Source of the DNA: Chitinophaga cymbidii
GTDB lineage: Bacteria > Bacteroidota > Bacteroidia > Chitinophagales > Chitinophagaceae
Direction of reading: 5' to 3'
DNA: 64,000 bases
Assembly: GCF_007992715.1 (NCBI RefSeq)
Contig: NZ_BKAU01000001.1
Coordinates: 1,922,001 to 1,986,000, forward strand
In this document: in pieces, positions 1-6,171 of the stretch
Layout of the letters: the number at the start of each line of letters is the position of its first letter
Numbering within the stretch: position 1 is the first letter of the stretch
Program-made: the position numbers and the translations under genes
Notes under the pieces: model-generated
The model's database searches: none
Told to the model about the DNA's origin: nothing
The model's input: the letters and a program-made list of their open reading frames with translations, nothing else

Positions 1-344
1 GCGCGCGTCAGCCGGTCCGGCTTGGCATCGGTGGCCAGCATGCTTTTGCTCACATCCAGCGCAATGATCACGTCTACGCCTTTGCGGGTGATCTTTTCCA
101 GGCGGCTGCCTTTCTGCAGATTGGCGAGGCCGATCACGCCGAAGAAAAAGGCGACGAAGACCAGCAGGAACTTGATGGTGAACAGGCGGCGGGAATAGCC
201 GCTGAACAGTTTTTCCACCATGGCCGGATCGCCCATGCGCCTTACGGAACGCCGCTTCCACCAGGAAACCCATGCGAAGGCCAGCACTAATACAATGAGG
301 AGCACAAAGGCCCAGAGGTATTCTGTATGTTGAAATCTTAACAT
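1..344 (-). CDS. BatB-like von Willebrand factor A protein (N-terminal part)
   Basis: Only the first 114 codons lie in the window; the gene runs off the left edge. The translation starts MLRFQHTEYLWAF. It has a membrane helix at about residues 8-26 and a second at about 53-70, then enters a VWA domain with the MIDAS-type sequence ALDVSKSML at about 94-102, followed by PDRLTRA. This order (two helices, then a VWA domain opening with DxSxS) is that of the Bacteroidota BatA/BatB aerotolerance proteins. The KRKGV-like lead-in and MLA-D-PxRL tail resemble BatB most. These proteins sit in the inner membrane with the VWA domain in the periplasm and are encoded with moxR and other bat genes, which would lie beyond the left edge. 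A phylum-type promoter lies just upstream at 385-414. BatA remains possible because the C-terminus is not visible. Confidence 0.8.
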   Translation of the reverse strand, partial: MLRFQHTEYLWAFVLLIVLVLAFAWVSWWKRRSVRRMGDPAMVEKLFSGYSRRLFTIKFLLVFVAFFFGVIGLANLQKGSRLEKITRKGVDVIIALDVSKSMLATDAKPDRLTR

Positions 345-384
345 GGCTAAAATGACGCACCCCGGTCAGCGCCGGGGCGATAGT

Positions 385-414
385 CAAAAATAATTTTTTT
401 GTAACGTATTACAA
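385..414 (-). promoter_or_regulatory. Bacteroidota-type promoter for the bat gene
   Basis: On the minus strand TTG (412-414) is followed after exactly 19 nt by TATTTTTG (385-392), matching the phylum's -33 TTG / -7 TAnnTTTG consensus. The start site would be near 379, giving a leader of about 35 nt before the ATG at 344. That leader contains a GC hairpin (CCCCGG, 6-nt loop, CCGGGG, 360-377). Confidence 0.7.
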
Positions 415-451
415 GGGTGCGGGGGAAGGATTTATAAGTTTTTTAACAGGC

Positions 452-1255
452 TTATTTCTCTCCTTTGAAAAATCCTTCTTCGGCAAGAATGCCGCGCATC
501 AGCTCGTCCCGCACCGCGGTAATGTCCAGCGAAGGGTCTTCTGTTTCGAAGTTCAGCACAAAAAAGCTGGGATGCCTGTTCTCTTCGATCCAGCCGGTCA
601 TCCAGCCGATATGTTTGGCGCCGGAAACGCCCCATCCGGATTTGTAGGCCAGCTTGTATTTGGGCGTTGATTCCTGCAGCATGACGGCGGACACCAGCTC
701 CTGGGCGCGGCGCTGAAAGGGGAGCTGGTTGAAATAAAGCTGCTTTACGAGGCCCAGTTCCTCGTCCGGCGAAACCTGCAATGAATTATCCAGCCAGAAA
801 GTATCGATGCGGCTGATCTTGCGGTTGCCGTACTGCACGGAGTCCAGCCAGTGCTGCATGGTATCGCGGCCGATGCGGCGGGCCACCTCCTGGAAGTAGG
901 GTACGGAGGAAAGGCGGAAAGCCTGGGCCATGGTCAGGTCAGTGTTCCAGGAGGAGTTTTCCCGGGGAATGCTGTCCCAGGGGATGACCATGCTGGTATC
1001 GCGGATGGCGCCGGTTTGCAGGCCAACGAGCGCGTTGAATATTTTGAAGGTGGATGCAGGCGTAAAGCGTTGCTTGGCCCGGTCAATATTATAGACCTTA
1101 AAGGTGCCCTGACCATTGTCGAACAACATGAAACAGCCTTCCAGCTTGTATTTGGTAAAATACTTCTCCCAGCTTTTTTCTTCTTTCACGTTGTTGGGCG
1201 AGCAGGCGCCGAGAAAAAGGGCGGCGGCAAGCAGTAGCAGGCTGAACGGTTTCAT
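452..1255 (-). CDS. Class D (OXA-type) beta-lactamase, lipoprotein
   Basis: This is a serine beta-lactamase that hydrolyses beta-lactams in the periplasm. Counting from the upstream ATG at 1282 (276 residues), the class D hallmarks occur in order. These are PASTFK with nucleophile Ser77 and Lys80 (normally carbamylated), SSV at 125-127, YGN at 151-153, the omega-loop FWLDNSL at 162-168, and KSGWG at 214-218 in place of the usual KTG. A lipoprotein signal (LLLLAAALFLGAC) precedes the domain. I prefer the second ATG at 1255 (MKPFSL, 267 residues) because it begins the signal peptide directly and because a -7 element at 1280-1287 would start transcription downstream of the first ATG. It lies downstream of kbl behind a hairpin terminator, so it probably has its own promoter. 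No regulator of the BlaR/BlaI kind is adjacent. The spectrum cannot be read from sequence. Confidence 0.9.
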   Translation of the reverse strand: MKPFSLLLLAAALFLGACSPNNVKEEKSWEKYFTKYKLEGCFMLFDNGQGTFKVYNIDRAKQRFTPASTFKIFNALVGLQTGAIRDTSMVIPWDSIPRENSSWNTDLTMAQAFRLSSVPYFQEVARRIGRDTMQHWLDSVQYGNRKISRIDTFWLDNSLQVSPDEELGLVKQLYFNQLPFQRRAQELVSAVMLQESTPKYKLAYKSGWGVSGAKHIGWMTGWIEENRHPSFFVLNFETEDPSLDITAVRDELMRGILAEEGFFKGEK

Positions 1256-1279
1256 GGGTGTTTGTTTTTCGATGATGTG

Positions 1280-1287
1280 CAAAAGTA
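1280..1287 (-). promoter_or_regulatory. -7 promoter element of the beta-lactamase gene
   Basis: TACTTTTG on the minus strand fits TAnnTTTG. No TTG lies at the ideal -33 distance. Transcription would begin near 1275, leaving a leader of about 20 nt before the ATG at 1255. Confidence 0.4.
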
Positions 1288-1311
1288 AGGCTTGAAGAAT
1301 GGATTTGGCGC

Positions 1312-1341
1312 AAAAAAGGGGACTGATTTTGGTCAGTCCCC
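1312..1341 (-). terminator. Rho-independent terminator of kbl
   Basis: A perfect 9-bp stem (GGGGACTGA at 1318-1326 pairs with TCAGTCCCC at 1333-1341) is followed on the minus strand by six T residues (A-run 1312-1317). It lies 40 nt past the kbl stop codon. Confidence 0.85.
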
Positions 1342-1381
1342 TGTTGTGGATATTTTAATGGTGGTAGTATCGGTGATATCG

Positions 1382-2581
1382 CTAAGCGGTGGCGGCTTTC
1401 AGCACACCCAGCTCTTTGCCTACTTTGGTAAATGCCGCAATGGCTTTGTCCAGGTGCTCCTGTTCATGCGCGGCGCTGAGCTGTACGCGGATGCGGGCCT
1501 GGCCTTTGGGCACCACGGGATAGAAAAAGCCGATAACGTATATGCCTTCCTGCAGGAGGCGGTCCGCAAACTGCTGGCTGAGCTTTGCGTCGTAGAGCAT
1601 GACGGGTACGATCGGGTGGTCGCCGGGTTTGATGTCAAAGCCGGCCGCGGTCATTTTCTCGCGGAAATATTTTGTGTTGAATTCCAGTTTGTCCCGCAGT
1701 TCGGTGGTTTCGCTGAGCATGTCCAGCACGGCGATGGATGCGCCTACGATGCTCGGGGCCACGGAGTTGGAGAACAGGTAGGGGCGGCTGCGCTGGCGCA
1801 GCATGTCGATCGTTGCCTTGCTGCCGCTGGTGAAGCCGCCGGAAGCGCCGCCGAGCGCTTTGCCGAGGGTGCCGGTAATGATGTCTACCCGGCCCATTAC
1901 ATTGCGGTATTCGTGCGTTCCGCGGCCCGTCTTGCCCAGGAAGCCGGAGGAGTGGCTTTCGTCTGACATGACGATGGCGTTGTATTTATCGGCGAGGTCG
2001 CAGATCTTGTCGAGCTGCGCAATGGTCCCGTCCATGCTGAAGGAGCCGTCCGTTACGATGATCCGGCTGCGGGCGCTTTGGGCTTCCTGCAGCTTAGCTT
2101 CGAGGTTGGCCATGTTATTGTGCTCGTAGCGGAAGCGCTGTGCCTTGCAGAGGCGTACGCCGTCTATGATGGATGCGTGGTTGAGGGCGTCGGAGATGAT
2201 GGCGTCCTGCTCGGAGAACAGGGGCTCGAATACGCCGCCGTTCGCGTCAAAGGCCGCTACGTAGAGGATGGTGTCTTCAGTGCCGAGGAACCTGGAGATC
2301 TTCTGTTCCAGCTCGCGGTGAATGTCCTGCGTGCCGCAGATAAAGCGCACGCTGCTCATGCCGTAGCCATGGGTGTTGATGGCTTCTTTGGCCGCTTCCA
2401 CCACCTTGGGGTGGGATGAGAGGCCCAGGTAGTTGTTTGCACAGAGATTGATCACCGTTTTTCCGCCCACTGCGATCTCCGCGCCCTGCTCGGACGTGAT
2501 GATGCGCTCATGCTTGTACAGGCCGGCGGTCTGTATCTCCTCCAGCTCCTGCTGTAACCGTTTGATAAATTCCTGGTTCAT
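1382..2581 (-). CDS. kbl: Glycine C-acetyltransferase (2-amino-3-ketobutyrate CoA ligase)
   Basis: A PLP-dependent alpha-oxoamine synthase of 399 residues that interconverts 2-amino-3-ketobutyrate plus CoA with glycine plus acetyl-CoA, the second step of threonine breakdown. The sequence is collinear with E. coli Kbl: CANNYLGL near residue 48, VRFICGTQD near 78, [18 protein letters not shown] near 130, DESHSSGF near 207, and the PLP lysine in [10 protein letters not shown] (Lys241). The end [19 protein letters not shown] is also typical. Threonine dehydrogenase (tdh), its usual partner, is not next to it in this window. The gene appears monocistronic, with its own terminator at 1312-1341. A TAACTTTG element lies only 4 nt before the ATG, so the mRNA may be leaderless. 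Confidence 0.95.
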   Translation of the reverse strand: MNQEFIKRLQQELEEIQTAGLYKHERIITSEQGAEIAVGGKTVINLCANNYLGLSSHPKVVEAAKEAINTHGYGMSSVRFICGTQDIHRELEQKISRFLGTEDTILYVAAFDANGGVFEPLFSEQDAIISDALNHASIIDGVRLCKAQRFRYEHNNMANLEAKLQEAQSARSRIIVTDGSFSMDGTIAQLDKICDLADKYNAIVMSDESHSSGFLGKTGRGTHEYRNVMGRVDIITGTLGKALGGASGGFTSGSKATIDMLRQRSRPYLFSNSVAPSIVGASIAVLDMLSETTELRDKLEFNTKYFREKMTAAGFDIKPGDHPIVPVMLYDAKLSQQFADRLLQEGIYVIGFFYPVVPKGQARIRVQLSAAHEQEHLDKAIAAFTKVGKELGVLKAATA

Positions 2582-2585
2582 TTGA

Positions 2586-2593
2586 CAAAGTTA
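2586..2593 (-). promoter_or_regulatory. -7 element abutting the kbl start codon
   Basis: TAACTTTG on the minus strand fits TAnnTTTG and lies 4 nt before the kbl ATG. There is no TTG at the ideal -33 position. If it is used, transcription would start at or next to the ATG. Confidence 0.4.
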
Positions 2594-2718
2594 TGGCATT
2601 AAATGTATCCCGTATTTTATATGTGTAACGCGGGATTTTGCGGAACTGTAAAAAGTTTGACCGATGTGTAACATTTATCCGCCGGTTTGCGTCATATTAT
2701 TATCATGGACGGTAGATT

Positions 2719-2913
2719 ATGACGAAAAGTACTGTACGTTTACTCATCCGGAGGTGGCCGATATTTGTCTGTACGGCAATACTGGCGGGCTTCCTGGTGC
2801 TGACCTGGTTCGCTACGGTGCCAGGAATTCCCTGGAAAACCGGGGAAGAACGTCAGTTGCCGGAGATCGTCAGAAGCCTGCGCATCGTTGAAATATTGTC
2901 ATGGAGCTGGTAG
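2719..2913 (+). CDS. Possible small membrane protein (uncertain)
   Basis: A 64-codon ORF with an ATG start, two early arginine-rich turns and one hydrophobic stretch (about residues 14-30, FVCTAILAGFLVLTWFA) that could span the membrane. It ends 55 nt before the chosen start of the ECF sigma gene, in a 387-nt gap between divergent kbl and that gene. I recognise no family. It could equally be a chance ORF in a promoter region, and I found no convincing promoter consensus in front of it. The rest of the gap holds nothing else I can assign. Confidence 0.25.
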   Translation: MTKSTVRLLIRRWPIFVCTAILAGFLVLTWFATVPGIPWKTGEERQLPEIVRSLRIVEILSWSW

Positions 2914-2968
2914 AAAGGGCCATTTGCGCCATCCTGGTAAGGGGCTAAGGCGAGGCTTTTCAACCAAA

Positions 2969-3487
2969 ATGTCGGAAATTGCACAAAAGACCTGCCACCG
3001 GATGACGGAAAAGGAGTACAACAAATGCGTGGACCTGTACAGCGATAACCTCTTCCGGTTCATAGTTAAGAACCTGGAGCATGCGGAAGATTCAAGGGAC
3101 GTGGTACAGAATGCGTTTGAAATATTATGGAAGCATTGTAGTGATGTGCCTTTTGAAAAGGCCAAGAGCTATTTGTTTACCGTAGCGTACCATAATATGA
3201 TCGATCATGTGCGGAAAGTGAAACGGATCACGCTGGTGGAAGAATTCAAGGAAGAAGCGCGGGTTTCGGAGCAGAAAGTGCACAACGCGCGGAACGTCAT
3301 AGAAAAGGCGCTGAAAAAACTGAGCGATGTACAGCGGTCCCTCATTCTCCTGAAAGATTATGAAGGGTACAGCTACGAAGAAATTGGAGAGATCATGCAG
3401 CTCAACCCTTCGCAGGTAAAGGTATATTTGCACCGGGCAAGGGCTCATTTGAAGGAATACCTGGTAAGAATGGAAAATGTGATCTGA
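2969..3487 (+). CDS. ECF-type RNA polymerase sigma factor
   Basis: A protein of about 172 residues with the two-domain ECF layout. Region 2 includes DLYSDNLFRFIVKNLEHAEDSRDVVQNAFEILW and the -10-binding part KSYLFTVAYHNMIDHVRK. A short linker leads to region 4, LSDVQRSLILLKDYEGYSYEEIGEIM followed by the HTH QVKVYLHRARAHLKEYL. The ORF is open upstream to 2888, but the extra residues are not sigma-like. ATG 2969 (MSEIAQ) or ATG 3002 (MTEKEY) is the likely start. It is followed 27 nt later by a membrane anti-sigma-like gene and then by a beta-barrel gene. This is a common Bacteroidota arrangement, in which the ECF factor is held at the membrane until an envelope signal arrives. Its target promoters cannot be deduced here. 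Confidence 0.9.
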   Translation: MSEIAQKTCHRMTEKEYNKCVDLYSDNLFRFIVKNLEHAEDSRDVVQNAFEILWKHCSDVPFEKAKSYLFTVAYHNMIDHVRKVKRITLVEEFKEEARVSEQKVHNARNVIEKALKKLSDVQRSLILLKDYEGYSYEEIGEIMQLNPSQVKVYLHRARAHLKEYLVRMENVI

Positions 3488-3514
3488 CAACAGGTATTCA
3501 TCAAACAACATTTT

Positions 3515-4672
3515 ATGTCGACAGACATCAACATATCAAACTACGAAAGCTACCTCTACTGTTATGTGGACGGAGAGCTGAACGCGGACGAAAAGGCGGC
3601 CCTGGAACGCTTTGCCGCCGCAAATCCCCAGGTACGCGCGGAGCTGGACCTTCTCCTGGCCACCCGCCTGCAGCCGGAAAACATCGTATTTGATAACAAA
3701 GCCTCCCTGTACCGCGGGAGCGAGATCCATTTACAGAATTACGAAAGCTACCTGCTGAGCTATATCGACGGGGAACTGAACCCTGAAGAGGAACTGGCCT
3801 TTGAACAGTTCATGGCCCGCCATCCCAAAGTACGGCAGGAGCTGGTGATGTGGCAGGGCACCAAGCAGCATGCGGACCCCTCCATCCGGTTTGAAGATAA
3901 ATCACTCCTTTACCGTCATACCAAAACCCGCACCATACGGATGCGCCCGGCCTACTGGTGGGCCGCCGCGGCGATGGTAGCGGGAGTGCTCGCGTTCTTC
4001 CAGCTGTCTGACCGGAGTGTGGCGGATCAAACGCCGGTGTTGGCGGATGTGGAAAAAGTGCAGCCGGCAACAAAAGAAGAGGGAGCAGGCGGGCAAAAGA
4101 CGGATCAAGCGCATTCCGCGGTAACGGACGAACCCGGCGGACAGGCTGCCAGCCCCGAATCCGGCAATCCGGCAGCATTGGCCGCAACATCAGACAACAA
4201 GCCGGACGAACAGGTGGCATATCAAAAGCCCGCAACAAAAACGCCGTCAGGGAATCAGACAGCGGATGACAAGCGATCATTGCCCGCAAAGCCGCCTGTC
4301 GCCACAAAACAACTCATAGCCGCCGCGCCGCAGGCAAAACAGCCGGAGGTTACCGGGGAAGCGCCGGCAACGTCTATGGACCTGGCCAGCATCCGGACAG
4401 AAAAAACAACGGCGATCGAAATAGACAAACAACAACTGGAAGCCACCCTGAGAACACCGCTGAAAGAAGTGCCCCGCACGGAAACAGCCATGGCGTCCGG
4501 CGCGCGGCCATCCCTTGAAGATCAAACACCGCCGGCAACGCTGGCAACACCAGCTCCCGCGCCTGCGCCACCGGGAGAGCTGATCATGTCCGTTACCGGT
4601 AACGGGCTGGAAAGCAAGGTGCTGGACAAAGTGACGAACGTGGCAAGATTTTTTGCCCGGAAGAAAAAATAA
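3515..4672 (+). CDS. Membrane anti-sigma-like protein with duplicated N-terminal module
   Basis: A 385-residue protein probably controlling the sigma factor just upstream. The cytoplasmic part consists of two copies of one module, residues 9-67 and 75-133. Each opens NYESYL, contains VDGELN or IDGELN, then a helix ending NPQVRAEL or HPKVRQEL, and closes with ASLYR or SLLYR. One membrane helix (about 147-163) follows arginine-rich residues. The periplasmic part, to the end, is rich in Ala, Pro, Thr, Lys and Gln and looks disordered. No zinc-binding HxxxCxxC anti-sigma motif is visible, so it is not a ZAS-type factor. Position and topology fit a Bacteroidota anti-sigma factor; the sigma-binding role is inference. 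It lies 43 nt before the barrel gene, with a short GC hairpin (near 4677-4693) between them. Confidence 0.75.
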   Translation: MSTDINISNYESYLYCYVDGELNADEKAALERFAAANPQVRAELDLLLATRLQPENIVFDNKASLYRGSEIHLQNYESYLLSYIDGELNPEEELAFEQFMARHPKVRQELVMWQGTKQHADPSIRFEDKSLLYRHTKTRTIRMRPAYWWAAAAMVAGVLAFFQLSDRSVADQTPVLADVEKVQPATKEEGAGGQKTDQAHSAVTDEPGGQAASPESGNPAALAATSDNKPDEQVAYQKPATKTPSGNQTADDKRSLPAKPPVATKQLIAAAPQAKQPEVTGEAPATSMDLASIRTEKTTAIEIDKQQLEATLRTPLKEVPRTETAMASGARPSLEDQTPPATLATPAPAPAPPGELIMSVTGNGLESKVLDKVTNVARFFARKKK

Positions 4673-4715
4673 TAACAAGCGGAGTTGCCGCTTATGAGAA
4701 AACAGGCACAACAAT

Positions 4716-5645
4716 ATGAAGCATAAAATTTTACTCACTCTCCTTACCATGATCCTGGTGCTGGGCGCAAAGGCCCAGCAGGCGGCGCTGGACACGATCC
4801 AGATAAGAGGGTTGATCATGGTGAAAGGCAAGGACGCCGCCGGCAAGAATATTTTCAGGGCCTACCAGGATACAGCATATGCCCGCAACAAGCTCAAAAG
4901 GAACCTGCATACCCGTTGGCTCGTGTTTGACGTGGGATTCAATAATTATCGCGACCGCAGTGATTACAGCGCGGCGATGATCATGTCCCTCTACTACCCC
5001 GGGCAGCCCAACAACCTTCCGGCATATGCGGATTACATTGTTGCCGACAAGCGATATGATTATTCCGGCAGCGCGCTCAATACCTTCGCGCCCCGGAATG
5101 CCAGTGAACCGCTGACGCCTTCGGAGTTCAAGCTCATCCCCGGCAAGTCCATGAACTTCAACATCTGGCTGCTGATGCAGCGGCTGAACATCCACAAACA
5201 CAAGCTGAACCTCGTTTATGCGCTCGGCGTGGAAATGAATAATTACCGGTATGCGCGCAGCATCACCTATGTGCCCGGTTATCCTACGACCATTATCCGG
5301 GACTCCATCGAATTCTCCAAGAACAAGCTGTTTGCGCAATACCTGACCATCCCTGTCATGCTGAACTTCAACTCCAACCCCGCCCGCCCCGGACGCTCCT
5401 TTGAGCTGAGCCTCGGCGTTTCCGGAGGCTACCTCCTGAAATCCCGCACCAAACAGGTAAGCGAAGAAAGAGGAAAAATGAAGCGTACAGATGATTTCAA
5501 CCTGAATAAGTGGCGTTTTGGCCTTACCGGCGAGATCGCTTACGGCCCCATCAAGCTGTACAGTAATTTCGCCCTCACGCCTTTGCACGACTACGGCCTG
5601 GAGCAATATCCTTTTGCTGTAGGCTTCCGGTTTAACGGTTTTTAG
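4716..5645 (+). CDS. Outer-membrane beta-barrel protein (PorT-like)
   Basis: A 309-residue exported protein: the signal peptide MKHKILLTLLTMILVLGAKA is followed by QQAALDT. The rest shows alternating polar and aromatic beta-strand segments ending in FAVGFRFNGF, an aromatic-ended strand typical of barrel C-termini. Strand-like pieces such as RWLVFDVGFNNY, MNFNIWLLMQRLN, LNLVYALGVEMNNYRY, YLTIPVMLNFNS and FELSLGVSGGYLL resemble the small barrels annotated PorT or outer membrane beta-barrel in Bacteroidota. It is the last gene of the sigma/anti-sigma run, so it may be co-transcribed and could take part in envelope sensing. Function beyond the barrel fold is unknown. Confidence 0.75.
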   Translation: MKHKILLTLLTMILVLGAKAQQAALDTIQIRGLIMVKGKDAAGKNIFRAYQDTAYARNKLKRNLHTRWLVFDVGFNNYRDRSDYSAAMIMSLYYPGQPNNLPAYADYIVADKRYDYSGSALNTFAPRNASEPLTPSEFKLIPGKSMNFNIWLLMQRLNIHKHKLNLVYALGVEMNNYRYARSITYVPGYPTTIIRDSIEFSKNKLFAQYLTIPVMLNFNSNPARPGRSFELSLGVSGGYLLKSRTKQVSEERGKMKRTDDFNLNKWRFGLTGEIAYGPIKLYSNFALTPLHDYGLEQYPFAVGFRFNGF

Positions 5646-5727
5646 AAAAAAAGAACCAACTTAGGGGTAACAATTCGCCCGGCGTATTTATCCTATTTAA
5701 AACTATAGAACCAAATCCAAGACCATT

Positions 5728-6057
5728 ATGCGTTCAATCCTGTCATTTGTAGCCGTTGTGAGTGGAATCATCTTTATCCATGCCAGCAAGATCAAACTAC
5801 CCCAAACCCCCACCCCGGAACGCCCTGCGGAGAACCTGAACATTCCCGGTTCCATGCACAAGCTGCCCGCTCCCGCCGCCACAGAAGCGCTGGTATACAT
5901 GGACGACAGCCTTTTTCAGTCGTACCGCGGAAGCCGCGGCTTCTTTGTGACCAACCACTACCATGTGCTGTATGTTAAAACAGACTCTGTGTACATCACC
6001 GCCCAGTCCCCCGCATCCCGCAGATACGTGAATACCCTCCACCTCCTATACCAGTAA
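5728..6057 (+). CDS. Small exported protein of unknown function
   Basis: A 109-residue ORF starting MRSILSFVAVVSGIIFIHAS, a hydrophobic N-terminus that could be a signal peptide or anchor, followed by a proline-rich stretch (LPQTPTPERPAE) and a short domain with YMDDSLFQSYRGSRGFFVTNHYHVLYVKTDSVYI. I do not recognise the family. The codon use and clean start and stop between two good genes make it credible. It follows the barrel gene by 82 nt, so it could belong to the same transcript. Confidence 0.55.
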   Translation: MRSILSFVAVVSGIIFIHASKIKLPQTPTPERPAENLNIPGSMHKLPAPAATEALVYMDDSLFQSYRGSRGFFVTNHYHVLYVKTDSVYITAQSPASRRYVNTLHLLYQ

Positions 6058-6133
6058 TTCCCCCATTTTTCCGTTTATCCAGCCCCTGCCATAAAAATTG
6101 CTGCCCGGCGCGCCGAATGTGCCGCGGCATTTT

Positions 6134-6141
6134 TATATTTG
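6134..6141 (+). promoter_or_regulatory. -7 promoter element for the M16 peptidase gene
   Basis: TATATTTG fits TAnnTTTG and would start transcription near 6147, about 25 nt before the ATG. The ideal -33 TTG is absent. Confidence 0.45.
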
Positions 6142-6171
6142 GAAGAACAATAAAATTTCAAACCCAACCAC

